Origin: an uncultured Bacteroidales bacterium
GTDB taxonomy: Bacteria > Bacteroidota > Bacteroidia > Bacteroidales > P3
Reading direction: 5' to 3'
DNA length: 64,000 bases
NCBI GenBank assembly: GCA_900314725.1
Contig: OMWJ01000003.1
Coordinates: 62,001-126,000 of the forward strand
Below, piece by piece: positions 1 through 8,778 of this stretch. A program made the position numbers and the translations under genes. Positions within the stretch are counted from its first letter, which is position 1. Each line of letters opens with the position of its first letter. Below the pieces are notes generated by a model that did no database searches, had not been told where the DNA came from, and saw only the letters and a program-made list of their open reading frames with translations.

Positions 1-467
1 AAGAAGGAGATGTTATCTATAAAATCAATAGTAAGGAGGTAAATACTAACGCAGAAGTAAATGAAGTTATGTTGCAGATGTCTCCTGGCGATGTTGCACA
101 TTATGAAATCCTAAGAAAGAATGAGATTTTGCGAAAAGACCTAACTCTTTTGAATGAAAGTAATACAATGGAAATAGTTAAGGACAACGCAGAAACAGTA
201 GAAGCAATAGGATGTACTTTCAGAGAAATAAATAATGATGAAAAGGCTTCTTATTCCATTGCCAAAGGTTTGGTGATTACAAAAATATCTAAAGGTAGAT
301 TGGCTTCTGTTGGTATAAGAGCAGGATTTATTATCACAGCAATTGATGGTAAGGTTAATCTTTCTTTAAATGATGCTAAAAATCTTGCAAATAAGAAAGG
401 TCAAACTCAAATAGAAGGTTTCTATCCTAATGACAATAGAACATATTCTTTCATATTAGTTTTATAA
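1..467 (+). CDS. HtrA/DegP-family serine protease, C-terminal part (PDZ domains), truncated by window edge
   Basis: The open frame enters from the left edge (first full codon at base 3) and stops at 465-467. The visible residues form the end of one PDZ domain (GDVIYKINSKEV, then a helix ending MLQMSPGD and a strand that includes YEILRKNE) and a second PDZ domain from about base 200 (KGLVITKISKGRLASVGIRA, FIITAIDGK). Two C-terminal PDZ domains with this spacing are the pattern of Do/DegP periplasmic proteases, which refold or degrade misfolded envelope proteins. The trypsin-like catalytic domain and signal peptide would lie outside the window, so protease activity is inferred. A protease with a different catalytic domain and paired PDZ domains is the main alternative. 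Confidence 0.8.
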   Translation, partial: EGDVIYKINSKEVNTNAEVNEVMLQMSPGDVAHYEILRKNEILRKDLTLLNESNTMEIVKDNAETVEAIGCTFREINNDEKASYSIAKGLVITKISKGRLASVGIRAGFIITAIDGKVNLSLNDAKNLANKKGQTQIEGFYPNDNRTYSFILVL

Positions 468-490
468 TTTGCTATGCTTTGGCATAGACT

Positions 491-535
491 AAAAAAAGCG
501 GGAATATTCATATAGAATATTCCCGCTTTTTTTTT
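491..535. terminator. Bidirectional intrinsic terminator
   Basis: A perfect 14-bp stem (AAGCGGGAATATTC at 496-509 with its complement at 515-528, 5-base loop) is flanked by A7 on the left and T9 on the right. It can therefore end both the HtrA transcript (+) and the convergent gene at 552-1010 (-). Confidence 0.95.
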
Positions 536-551
536 ATTTGGATGTATTTTC

Positions 552-1010
552 TTAGTTGTTTAATATATGTTGTCTATAGTATTCTTTATCATAAGAAACT
601 ATTACAATTTGTTCATTGTTCAGCAACGCAACCACAACTCTTTCTCTTTTCAGTTGATGCATTTGTCTATAGGTTGCAGCATTTAAGTCTGTTTTTTCAA
701 AAGTCATAATATTCAAATCGCTGCTTTCATTCTGATAATTAGAAATATCTTGTATAATGCCTTGACCTATGTTGGAACTCTTTTTGATAGTGGAAGTGAA
801 ATAACTGTTATAGTCTTCTGCTCTGTTGATGTAACATGAGATGACCATATTTTGAGAGTTATTTATTGCAGAGGAATAAATATTCTCATAGTTTTCTATG
901 CTTACTTTATTAGGACTAACTCCTAAAACTTCGTTTGCTTCTTGTGCAGAAACGTTAAACAGCATAACTAATGAAAAAGCAAATAATGCTATCTGATCTA
1001 AAGCCTTCAT
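552..1010 (-). CDS. Small secreted protein of unknown function
   Basis: 152 residues. The N-terminus (MKALDQIALFAFSLVMLFNVSAQ) is a hydrophobic signal peptide with a likely cleavage site after NVSAQ or just before it, so the mature product is about 130 residues and periplasmic or exported. The mature part is polar and rich in Asn, Ser and Tyr, with a predicted beta-alpha-beta feel near the end (RERVVVALLNNEQIVIVSYD). I do not recognise a family. It is transcribed toward the terminator at 491-535 and its upstream region holds one of the phased repeat arrays (1106-1216). Start chosen because the signal peptide begins exactly at this ATG. Confidence 0.6.
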   Translation of the reverse strand: MKALDQIALFAFSLVMLFNVSAQEANEVLGVSPNKVSIENYENIYSSAINNSQNMVISCYINRAEDYNSYFTSTIKKSSNIGQGIIQDISNYQNESSDLNIMTFEKTDLNAATYRQMHQLKRERVVVALLNNEQIVIVSYDKEYYRQHILNN

Positions 1011-1105
1011 AATTTTAATTTGTTTTATTTAAAGAAAATTTATTATAATAACGCAATAAGTTTAATTTTATTGTAAGACTATATGTTAATCAAATTATAA
1101 TCCAT

Positions 1106-1216
1106 AAAAAGAGTTGAAGAAAAAAGACTTGATTTTAGCGAAAAAAGACTTGATCTTTTTTTCTTAACTCTTGATGTTTATACCCCAAAGACTTGATCTT
1201 TTTTTGCAAACATCAA
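1106..1216. repeat. Phased A/T-tract word array, copy A
   Basis: Words occur at 1126 (GACTTGATT), 1147 (GACTTGATC), 1168 (CTCTTGATG) and 1190 (GACTTGATC), i.e. steps of 21, 21 and 22 bp, preceded by a partial GAGTTGA at 1111. Opening motif is TTTTAGCG, an inner junction reads T7-CTTAA, and the element ends T7-GCAA. Several words sit between A6 and T7 tracts and can fold as small hairpins (stem AAAAAAGA/TCTTTTTT, loop CTTGA). It lies between two minus-strand genes. Related copies are at 8779, 23551, 45544 and 63184. Confidence 0.9.
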
Positions 1217-1240
1217 ATCATAAAATGGAGTATCTTTATC

Positions 1241-1777
1241 TTACTGAATAAGAGTCTTTTTTACAAAATCCCAAAGGACGATACCACAAGTAACAGCGAC
1301 ATTAAAAGAATGTTTTGTTCCGAACTGAGGTATTTCTATTGTTTCGTCTGAAATATTAACGATGTTCTGTTCTACACCTTCCACTTCATTGCCTAAAATT
1401 ATGGCAAATGGAGAATTCTCTTTTGGAGAATTTTGTAGCATAGTGCTATTTTGTGCTTGTTCTATGGAGAATATTTTATATCCTTTTCCTTTTAACTCTT
1501 CTACACATTCAAGAGTCGTTTTGTAATATTGCCAATCTACGCTTTCTGTTGCTCCTAAGGCTGTTTTGTTTATTTCTCTATTGGGAGGAGTAGCAGTTAT
1601 TCCGCACAGACAAAGTTTTTCTACACGAAAAGCATCGCAGGTTCTGAATATACTTCCTATGTTACTCATGCTTCTGACGTTGTCCAAGACCACGACTATA
1701 GGAGTTTTCTTGGAATTTTTAAACTCTTCTACACTTATTCTGTGTAGTTCATCCATTGATAGTTTTGTTTTGTTCAT
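1241..1777 (-). CDS. SpoU/TrmH-family RNA 2'-O-methyltransferase
   Basis: 178 residues, normal for a minimal SPOUT enzyme without an extra N-terminal domain. The three SpoU motifs are present: motif 1 LDNVRSMSNIGSIFR at 31-45 (Asn33, Arg35), motif 2 ILGNEVEGVE at 127-136, and motif 3 IPQFGTKHSFNVAV at 149-162 that forms the trefoil-knot SAM site. The enzyme methylates ribose 2'-OH in tRNA or rRNA; the exact target (tRNA G18 as TrmH, or another) cannot be read from the sequence. It is the last gene of an operon: its ATG is 1 bp from the stop of the upstream GldN-like gene. Start fixed by that spacing and by the length of the family. Confidence 0.88.
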   Translation of the reverse strand: MNKTKLSMDELHRISVEEFKNSKKTPIVVVLDNVRSMSNIGSIFRTCDAFRVEKLCLCGITATPPNREINKTALGATESVDWQYYKTTLECVEELKGKGYKIFSIEQAQNSTMLQNSPKENSPFAIILGNEVEGVEQNIVNISDETIEIPQFGTKHSFNVAVTCGIVLWDFVKKTLIQ

Positions 1778-1778
1778 C

Positions 1779-2747
1779 TTAGGATTTGGATTTGTTGATA
1801 ATTCTTACTCCAAGTTGCATAAAAATATCTTCATCGTATGGATATAAAGGAAGAAAATACTGTACTCTTTTGATTATTTCCAACGTATTAGGGTTGATAC
1901 TCCAAGTCTCTGCTATTCGTATTGCTTCAATATCTTCAGGTACTATATCAGTATAAACTGTTTTCAAAACATCTTGACCTGTTTCTTCATCATAAATGCT
2001 TACATTCTTTTTCAATACAAATAAATCTTCTACCTCTTTTACTGTTTTAAATTCTTCTCCATTTGAGCGATAAACATCTATTTTTTTGTTTTGTATATTA
2101 TCAAATAGAGAAAAAGTAAAAGGCATTTTGACAGGATACTTTAAAGGCAAGAGGCTAAGAACGGTATCCGGTATATCAAAAATAGGCTTTAAGTTGTTTG
2201 TTTCTTTTTTGTTGTTGTCCAAAACTTCATTCTTGTTAAGGAAAATCCAAAATAAAGGCATTTGAACACTGTCGTTCTTTTCTCCATTGAAGTTTTTGTA
2301 TCTTACAACATAAGGACAATAGGCAAGAACTTTCTTCTCAATGGATAGCGTCTTATAATCATATCTTACACCTTCTTCAAAGTCGTATGCAGAAACATAA
2401 GGAACGATAAAATCCCAAACATCTTCTTTTTTTAAGATATTGTTGAAGTTCTTTTTTTCAAAGGCTATGATTCTATTAGCGACAGAGTCTATATTCAACT
2501 CTCTCTTTCTTTCATCATATATTTTTATCTGATTTGTCTTTACTGCATTGAGGATAGTTTTAGCCAACTCTTCTCTGAAATAGCCCGTGATGTGTTCAAA
2601 CTTCTTTGGGTTTAGACTGTGATTGATTTCTTTTTCAGGATTGAATACACCCACTTTGTGCTTTTCGTATTCAATGCTGTATGTCTCGTTCTGTGATTTC
2701 AATCCAAAACTGCATAAAACCAATAATAAATATATAATCTTTTTCAT
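1779..2747 (-). CDS. Secreted GldN-like protein, paralogue 2 of a tandem pair
   Basis: 322 residues with a signal peptide (MKKIIYLLLVLCSFGLKSQ, cleavage about residue 19). It has two related modules: residues about 55-170 (IKIYDE, then LSIEKKVLAYCPYVVRY and PLFWIF) and about 205-315 (IDVYRSNGEE, then RIAETWSINPNTLEIIKR and FLPLYPYDED). The pattern 'charged/aromatic strand, xNxxTLxIxKxV, A/F-x-P' recalls GldN/PorN, the periplasmic T9SS ring protein, but the match is weak and I infer it from motif shape only. The upstream neighbour (2753-3757) is a clear paralogue, 5 bp away. If not GldN-like, it is a Bacteroidota-specific secreted protein of unknown role. Confidence 0.5.
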   Translation of the reverse strand: MKKIIYLLLVLCSFGLKSQNETYSIEYEKHKVGVFNPEKEINHSLNPKKFEHITGYFREELAKTILNAVKTNQIKIYDERKRELNIDSVANRIIAFEKKNFNNILKKEDVWDFIVPYVSAYDFEEGVRYDYKTLSIEKKVLAYCPYVVRYKNFNGEKNDSVQMPLFWIFLNKNEVLDNNKKETNNLKPIFDIPDTVLSLLPLKYPVKMPFTFSLFDNIQNKKIDVYRSNGEEFKTVKEVEDLFVLKKNVSIYDEETGQDVLKTVYTDIVPEDIEAIRIAETWSINPNTLEIIKRVQYFLPLYPYDEDIFMQLGVRIINKSKS

Positions 2748-2752
2748 AAGGT

Positions 2753-3757
2753 TTATTTTTTTCTAATATAATAAATAGGATAGTAATAAAGGAAGTTCTC
2801 GTTTTTGTCTTTTATGGCTATAATTGGAGCGATGTAGTTCGTGTTCTTGATGAATGAAAGGGTATTTTTGTTAAAGTAAATCTCTTCTCCAAAACGGATG
2901 TATTCAAAGTCTTCGGATTGGTATTGCATATTCAGGATTGTGTCGGTTTCTTTAATGTTGTTGTCCCCTAAATCTTCAACCATACTCTCGGTCTTAGAGA
3001 ATTTTCTTCGTTTAAGAATGTTTGATTTCTGTAGAGCTTCAGTCATGTCAGGGTTCTCAAAGACAGGTATCTCCATATTCTCCGCTTTTTGTATGAATCT
3101 GTCGAAATAAGGAATGGAATATTCTTCTTCCAAATTATTCTCCCACCAACGATAAGGAGTATAATTATAAATAGGTATGGTGTAATGGATATTTCTTGTG
3201 ATTAATAGGTCATCGTTGCTACTTGTTTGATTTGTTTGCTCTATCCAACCAAGAGGGAAACAAAAGCCTTCTTTGGCTTCAAAGCCTTCTTCGGTTAAAT
3301 GCAAAGAATCAATGCTGATGATAGGGCAGAAAGCTAAAACTTTTTTGTTGATTAGCATTGTTTCGGTGTTATATGTCCATTCTTCTTTGAAACTTAGCTT
3401 GGTGATATAGTTCTCTAAGATATTTTGAATCTCTTTTTTATCTATCTTTTTATTGTAGTACTTTGAAAGTTTGAGATTAAGTTTAACTAACATAGTATCC
3501 CAAACAATATTCTTTCCATTTTCGTCTAATACGTTGATTTTTTTGTTTTTCCAGTTGTCCATAAATATGTCCATCGCCTCCCAAAAGAATCTTTGATTGA
3601 CTTTGTAGTTGTAGATAATGGAGTCTTTGTGCTTGTCAGATTTAACTGTATTCTCAGTTAAATTGATTGTATAAACTATCTTCTTTGTTAATAATTTCTC
3701 TTGTGAAAAGCCGATAAAGGCAGAGAAAGCAAAGACTATAAACAATATTTTCTTCAT
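2753..3757 (-). CDS. Secreted GldN-like protein, paralogue 1 of a tandem pair
   Basis: 334 residues, signal peptide MKKILFIVFAFSAFIGFSQ. It is paralogous to the next gene: INKKVLAFCPII (136-147) matches IEKKVLAYCPYV there, and EDFEYIRFGEEIYFNKNTL near the C-terminus matches EDIEAIRIAETWSINPNTL. Like its partner it contains two repeats of the same module. No Cys follows the signal peptide, so it is probably periplasmic rather than a lipoprotein. It is the first gene of a three-gene operon (pair plus SpoU methyltransferase) with a promoter at 3782-3789. A link to the T9SS/gliding GldN family is possible but not proven by what I can see. Confidence 0.5.
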   Translation of the reverse strand: MKKILFIVFAFSAFIGFSQEKLLTKKIVYTINLTENTVKSDKHKDSIIYNYKVNQRFFWEAMDIFMDNWKNKKINVLDENGKNIVWDTMLVKLNLKLSKYYNKKIDKKEIQNILENYITKLSFKEEWTYNTETMLINKKVLAFCPIISIDSLHLTEEGFEAKEGFCFPLGWIEQTNQTSSNDDLLITRNIHYTIPIYNYTPYRWWENNLEEEYSIPYFDRFIQKAENMEIPVFENPDMTEALQKSNILKRRKFSKTESMVEDLGDNNIKETDTILNMQYQSEDFEYIRFGEEIYFNKNTLSFIKNTNYIAPIIAIKDKNENFLYYYPIYYIRKK

Positions 3758-3781
3758 AAATATTAAAATTTATTTTCATGG

Positions 3782-3789
3782 CAAAAGTA
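3782..3789 (-). promoter_or_regulatory. Bacteroidota -7 box for the GldN-like/SpoU operon
   Basis: On the minus strand the bases read TACTTTTG, matching TAnnTTTG, about 25 bases before the ATG at 3757. No clear -33 element. Confidence 0.55.
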
Positions 3790-3852
3790 GTATATTATTT
3801 TCATTTAATTGACGATTTATTATTTCTAATTTCTTATTTTTAATTTTTTTGT

Positions 3853-3860
3853 TACTTTTG
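3853..3860 (+). promoter_or_regulatory. Bacteroidota -7 box for arginine decarboxylase
   Basis: TACTTTTG, matching TAnnTTTG, leaves a leader of roughly 75-80 bases before the ATG at 3943. The leader holds a 9-bp hairpin (3873-3881 with 3889-3897). Confidence 0.6.
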
Positions 3861-3872
3861 CAACCTTAAAAA

Positions 3873-3897
3873 TTCAATCTAATTCAAATAGATTGGA
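3873..3897 (+). promoter_or_regulatory. Leader hairpin upstream of arginine decarboxylase
   Basis: TTCAATCTA (3873-3881) pairs with TAGATTGGA (3889-3897), one G-T pair, 7-base loop. It sits in the 5' leader about 45 bases before the start codon and is not followed by a T-run, so it is not a terminator. Function unknown. Confidence 0.45.
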
Positions 3898-3942
3898 AGA
3901 AAAATAGCGAAGTAACAAACTTAGATTATAAATTTTTAGACA

Positions 3943-5340
3943 ATGAAAAACAAATACATTGATTTAATTGAACAGACTTTTGAGTTTCCACAAGATGAAT
4001 TTTCTGTTGAAGATGAAGAATTGAATTTTCATGATGTGCCACTAATGGATATTATTAAGCAATATGGTACTCCACTTAGAATTACTTATTTGCCAAAGAT
4101 ATCTTCTCAAATTCAGAAAGGAAAGCGTTTATTCAATGTAGCACGAGCTAAGGTTGATTATAAAGGTACTTATAATTATTGTTATTGTACTAAATCCTCA
4201 CACTTTGCTTTTGTTTTAGAAGAGGTGTTAAAGAATGAAGTGAATATTGAGACTTCTTCTGCTTTTGACATAAATATAATAGAGGAGTTGTATAATCAAG
4301 GCAGGATAACTAAAGAACAATTTATAATCTGTAATGGCTTTAAAAGACCACAATACATTGAAAACATAGCTGCTCTGATTGATAACGGATTTTGTAATAT
4401 TATACCTATAATAGATAATATTGAGGAGTTAGATGGTATGAATGATTATGTAAATAGTAAATGTAATGTTGGAATACGAATAGCTACAGAAGAAGCTCCT
4501 CAATTTGACTTCTATACTTCTAGACTTGGTATTCGCTATAATGAAATCATAAGTTTTTATAAAAGTAAGATACAAAAAAATCCTAAGTTTAAACTAAAAA
4601 TGCTCCATTTCTTTATCAATACAGGAATAAAAGACACTGCGTATTATTGGAGTGAGTTAGGAAAATGTGTTAATGTGTATTGTGAATTAAAGAAGATAGC
4701 ACCTGAATTGGACAGTTTGAACATTGGAGGTGGCTTTCCTATTAAGAATTCCTTAGGCTTTGAGTATGATTATGAGTATATGACTGAAGAAATACTTGCT
4801 CAAATAAAAGAAAACTGCAACAAGAATGGAGTAGAGGAACCTAATATTTTTACAGAATTTGGTTCTTTTACTGTAGGTGAAGCAGGATGTATTCTTTATT
4901 CTATTATTGATCAAAAAAGACAAAATGATAGAGAATTGTGGTATATGATAGACTCTTCTTTTATAACTACTTTGCCTGATACATGGGGAATAGGACAGAG
5001 ATTTATTCTTCTTCCTATCAATAAATGGAATAATGAATATGGAAGAGTTTTTCTTGGAGGATTGACATGTGATTCTCAAGACTATTATTCAGCAGAAACA
5101 CACTCAAATGCTATATTTCTTCCTAAGTTTCAAAATAATGATGGAGAGCCTCTTTATATAGGTTTCTTCCATACAGGAGCTTATCAGGAAAGTTTAGCAG
5201 GCTACGGGGGTATTCAGCATTGTCTTATACCGCAACCAAAGCATGTTATCTTAGATAAAGATGAAAACGGAGAATGGACAACCAAATTATTTACAAAAGA
5301 ACAAAGTCATAAATCAATGCTAAAGATTCTCGGCTACTAA
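3943..5340 (+). CDS. Biosynthetic arginine decarboxylase (short Bacteroidota type)
   Basis: 465 residues. A fold-type III PLP enzyme: NYCYCTKSSHF at 78-88 carries the PLP lysine (Lys84), LNIGGGFP (about 260) is the phosphate-binding glycine loop, and GGLTCDSQDYY (about 377) holds the Cys-Asp of the second half-site. Length and sequence match the compact (about 460 residue) arginine decarboxylase common in Bacteroidota rather than the 630-residue SpeA of enterobacteria. It would make agmatine from arginine, the first step to putrescine or spermidine. It is monocistronic, convergent with mfd 11 bp away, and has its own promoter and leader hairpin. Specificity for arginine rather than another basic amino acid is from family resemblance, not direct evidence. 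Confidence 0.82.
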   Translation: MKNKYIDLIEQTFEFPQDEFSVEDEELNFHDVPLMDIIKQYGTPLRITYLPKISSQIQKGKRLFNVARAKVDYKGTYNYCYCTKSSHFAFVLEEVLKNEVNIETSSAFDINIIEELYNQGRITKEQFIICNGFKRPQYIENIAALIDNGFCNIIPIIDNIEELDGMNDYVNSKCNVGIRIATEEAPQFDFYTSRLGIRYNEIISFYKSKIQKNPKFKLKMLHFFINTGIKDTAYYWSELGKCVNVYCELKKIAPELDSLNIGGGFPIKNSLGFEYDYEYMTEEILAQIKENCNKNGVEEPNIFTEFGSFTVGEAGCILYSIIDQKRQNDRELWYMIDSSFITTLPDTWGIGQRFILLPINKWNNEYGRVFLGGLTCDSQDYYSAETHSNAIFLPKFQNNDGEPLYIGFFHTGAYQESLAGYGGIQHCLIPQPKHVILDKDENGEWTTKLFTKEQSHKSMLKILGY

Positions 5341-5351
5341 GATAAGAAACA

Positions 5352-8300
5352 TTAATTATTCATCAAACTGAATATTTGTTTTACTTGGGCCACAGTTTTG
5401 ATGTCTTTGATTATAAGAGTCAAACTCTCATTATCTTCTTTCAAAAGACAACGGTTAGCAAACTGATTGGCGAATAGCAATATGCGTTGAAACTTTTCAG
5501 AAGAGTAGAACTGACTTTCTTTGTTACGAACAAAAGTTAGTTGTGCTTTTTCTCTTTTTACTACAAGTTTTTCCACAGCCATATCTTTAGCCATCTTTCT
5601 TATTCTTACAATATCAAATAGGTCTAAGGTTTGTTGAGGTATCTTCCCAAACCTGTCTCTAAGTTCTTTTTGTAAAGAGATTAATTCTTCTTCGTTAGAT
5701 ATAGAGTCTAATTCTTTATAAATCTTAAAGCGTTCTGTAATATTAGATATGTACTTGTCTGGAATCAATACTTCTAAGTCTGTTTCAATAATACATTCTT
5801 TTACATAGTCTTTCTGTTGTTGAGGATATAAAGACGAGAACTCATTCTCTTTTAATTCTTCCATAGCCTCAAACAATATCTTATTGTAAGTATCATATCC
5901 TATATCACTAATAAAACCACTCTGTTCAGCACCAAGAATATTGCCAGCACCTCTTATATCTAAATCCCGCATACTAAGAGCAAAGCCACTGCCTATTGAA
6001 GAAAACTCACATATAGCTTGCAGACGTTTATAGGCTTGGTCAGTAAGTATCTCCTCACTTGGAATTAACAGATAGCAATAAGCTTTCTTGTTGCTTCTGC
6101 CAACTCTTCCTCTTAATTGATGAAGGTCTGACAGTCCATAATTTTGAGCATCGTTTATAATAATTGTATTGACGTTAGGAATATCCAAACCGTTTTCAAC
6201 AATAGTCGTGGAAAGTAAGATGTCATACTCCTCATTAATGAAATCCATCATAACCTTTTCCAATTCTTTTCCCTCCATTTGTCCATGTCCTATAGCTATA
6301 CGTGCTTGAGGAACGAGACGTTTTATCATGGAATATATATTCTCTAAATTCTGTACTCTGTTATGAACAAAAAATACTTGACCTCCACGATTCAACTCAT
6401 TGACTATGGCTCTTTTTATCTGTGTTTGAGAATTAGAAAGTTCTTCTTCTTTCTTAGGTGAAAAAGATTTCTTGTCATCAAAGCCCACAGATATAATTTC
6501 AGTAGTTATTGGTTGGCGATTGGCAGGAGGGGTATTGATAACAGAAAGGTCTCTTGCTCCCATAAGAGAGAATTGCAGAGTACGAGGAATAGGAGTTGCG
6601 GTTAAAGTAAGAGTATCTACATTGACCTTCATTTGTTTTAATTTCTCTTTGACAGATACTCCAAACTTCTGTTCTTCATCTATTATTAAAAGTCCCAAAT
6701 CTTTAAACTCTATATTTTTGGAAACAATAGCATGAGTGCCGATAAGTATATCTATTTTTCCACTTTTTAGGTTTTGAAGTATTTCTTTTTTCTCTTTAGA
6801 TGAACGGAACCTATTTAGATAATCCACTCTGCAAGGCATACCTTTAAGTCTTTCAGAAAAAGTCTTATAATGTTGGAAGGCAAGTATTGTTGTTGGAACT
6901 AATACGGCAACCTGTTTAGAATCATTTACCGCCTTAAAGGCAGCACGGATGGCTACTTCTGTTTTTCCAAAGCCAACATCGCCACATACTAACCTATCCA
7001 TAGGATATTGTTGTTCCATATCTCTTTTCACAGCCTTGGTTGCCTTATATTGATCAGGCGTATCTTCATACATAAACGAAGCTTCCAAGGTGTTTTGAAG
7101 AAAAGAATCTGCAGAGAATGCAAAACCTTTGCTGGCTTTTCTTTGAGCATAAAGTCTGATAAGGTCTTTGGCTATGTCTTTAACTTTCTTCTTAGTCCTT
7201 TCTTTCAAGGTTTGCCAAGTTGTAGAGCCTAATCGGTTAAGTTTAGGCTCAGTGCCTTCGTTAGAAGTGTAGCGAGAAATTTTGTGTAGAGAATGAATGG
7301 AAACATAAAGAATATCATTGTTTTTATAGATAAGACGAATAGCTTCCTGTTCTCTTCCATTGTTGTTGAGTTTCTCTAAACCTGAGAATCTGCCAATGCC
7401 ATAATCTATGTGTGTAACATAATCTCCGGGCTTTAAAGCCAGCAGTTCATCAATAGTTATACTCTCTTTCTTGTCTGCATTGTCTTGGATATGATAACGG
7501 TTGTAGCGATTGAACAACTGATGATCTGTAAATAGAGTCTGTTTTAAATCATTATCAATGAAACTTGATGATATACTATAATCCAAAAACCTGACTTTTA
7601 TAATCTTACCTTCGTTTTCATATTCCTTTATTATGTTTTCTATCCTAAGTTTTTGTTTTTCATCTCTTACAAAAAACATATTGTCGTAGCCTTGCAAGGA
7701 AAAGTCTTGTAAGTTCTCGGCAAAAAGTGAAAAATCTTGGTTAAACGATGGCTGTACTACGGTTGAGAAATTTATATTGAAGCTTTGTGATTTAGAAAGT
7801 TTTAAACCAGATTCTATGAGTGTATATCGGGCTATTGCATCCACGATTTCGCCTCTATTTAGATAGGTTTTCTGCATATCTTCTGCCTCATAGGAATGAG
7901 AAGTCTTCTCTAATGACACACTTAGGTTTCTTGCCCATATCACAGACTCAGAATCAAAGTAAGAAAACAAAGAGACTTTTTCTTTATTTTGTGGTTTGGA
8001 ATAGGAAGTATCGTTATTGTTTGTACTCTCTCTTTCTAAATCAGGTATGATGATAAAAGACTGTTTTTCTTCAATAGACAACTGTGTCGCAATGTCAAAA
8101 GTTCTGATACTCTCTACTCTGTCGCCATTCATTTCTATTCTATATGGCAGTTGTTGTGCAAAAGAAAAGACATCAAGAATTCCTCCTCTTATAGCATATT
8201 GTCCAGCTTGAACAACAAAATCAACACATTCAAAACCATAAGCGTCTAATTCGGAAAGTTTTTCGTCAATAGACAAATCTTGTCCTTGCTTTATTATTAT

Positions 8301-8741
8301 CTTTCTTTCGTCTAAGGATTTAGAGGTTACAACTTTTTCTTCTACTGCTTCGGGATAAGAGACAATAATCAGTTTTTCACCTTTGTTTAAACGGTTAAGT
8401 ATCTGTAGCCTTAGAACAGCATTATCGTTATTGATAGAAATATTTTCTCTTTTTTTGTTTGTCAGAGCAGGATAGAAAACAACGTGCTTGGTTTCATAGT
8501 CACTGTTTTCATCTTCCAAAAGCGTTTCCAAATCATTGCAAAGATATGCAGCCTCTTCTTTGCTTTCCATTATGATGAGATGGTTTGTGTGTTTTAGCAT
8601 ATTGTCTATGCCTGCAATAACAAAGGCAAAAGCACTACCCACGCAAGAATTTAAAAATATGTTTGCGTTTTTGTTTTTTATTTCCTTGGCAAGTGTTTGT
8701 AAAGTCTTATGTTTTATATAAGTTTCAACAACTTTTTTCAT
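5352..8741 (-). CDS. mfd: Transcription-repair coupling factor Mfd
   Basis: 1129 residues, the usual Mfd length. Order of domains: N-terminal UvrB-like region (SYPEAVEEKV, GQYAIRGGILDVFSF), RNA polymerase-interacting CarD-like domain at about 435-500 (LKPGDYVTHIDYGIGRF), then a RecG-like translocase with Walker A GDVGFGKTEV near 588 and DEEQ box (IIDEEQKFG) near 687, helicase motif GRVGRSNKKAYCY, and a C-terminal TRCF domain. It removes RNA polymerase stalled at lesions and recruits UvrA. It is transcribed alone; the promoter box ends only 4 bases before the ATG, so the message may be leaderless. It converges on the arginine decarboxylase gene. Confidence 0.97.
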   Translation of the reverse strand: MKKVVETYIKHKTLQTLAKEIKNKNANIFLNSCVGSAFAFVIAGIDNMLKHTNHLIIMESKEEAAYLCNDLETLLEDENSDYETKHVVFYPALTNKKRENISINNDNAVLRLQILNRLNKGEKLIIVSYPEAVEEKVVTSKSLDERKIIIKQGQDLSIDEKLSELDAYGFECVDFVVQAGQYAIRGGILDVFSFAQQLPYRIEMNGDRVESIRTFDIATQLSIEEKQSFIIIPDLERESTNNNDTSYSKPQNKEKVSLFSYFDSESVIWARNLSVSLEKTSHSYEAEDMQKTYLNRGEIVDAIARYTLIESGLKLSKSQSFNINFSTVVQPSFNQDFSLFAENLQDFSLQGYDNMFFVRDEKQKLRIENIIKEYENEGKIIKVRFLDYSISSSFIDNDLKQTLFTDHQLFNRYNRYHIQDNADKKESITIDELLALKPGDYVTHIDYGIGRFSGLEKLNNNGREQEAIRLIYKNNDILYVSIHSLHKISRYTSNEGTEPKLNRLGSTTWQTLKERTKKKVKDIAKDLIRLYAQRKASKGFAFSADSFLQNTLEASFMYEDTPDQYKATKAVKRDMEQQYPMDRLVCGDVGFGKTEVAIRAAFKAVNDSKQVAVLVPTTILAFQHYKTFSERLKGMPCRVDYLNRFRSSKEKKEILQNLKSGKIDILIGTHAIVSKNIEFKDLGLLIIDEEQKFGVSVKEKLKQMKVNVDTLTLTATPIPRTLQFSLMGARDLSVINTPPANRQPITTEIISVGFDDKKSFSPKKEEELSNSQTQIKRAIVNELNRGGQVFFVHNRVQNLENIYSMIKRLVPQARIAIGHGQMEGKELEKVMMDFINEEYDILLSTTIVENGLDIPNVNTIIINDAQNYGLSDLHQLRGRVGRSNKKAYCYLLIPSEEILTDQAYKRLQAICEFSSIGSGFALSMRDLDIRGAGNILGAEQSGFISDIGYDTYNKILFEAMEELKENEFSSLYPQQQKDYVKECIIETDLEVLIPDKYISNITERFKIYKELDSISNEEELISLQKELRDRFGKIPQQTLDLFDIVRIRKMAKDMAVEKLVVKREKAQLTFVRNKESQFYSSEKFQRILLFANQFANRCLLKEDNESLTLIIKDIKTVAQVKQIFSLMNN

Positions 8742-8745
8742 ACTG

Positions 8746-8753
8746 CAAAATTA
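8746..8753 (-). promoter_or_regulatory. Bacteroidota -7 box directly at the mfd start
   Basis: TAATTTTG on the minus strand, only 4 bases from the ATG (8739-8741). A start of transcription at the usual distance would fall on or next to the start codon. Confidence 0.5.
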
Positions 8754-8778
8754 CAAAAAAATATTCAATATTAGCATT

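Noticed and set aside
1106..1216. The phased arrays as CRISPR repeats
   Set aside because: Period is 21-22 bp with 8-9 bp words and no unique spacers; no cas genes nearby.
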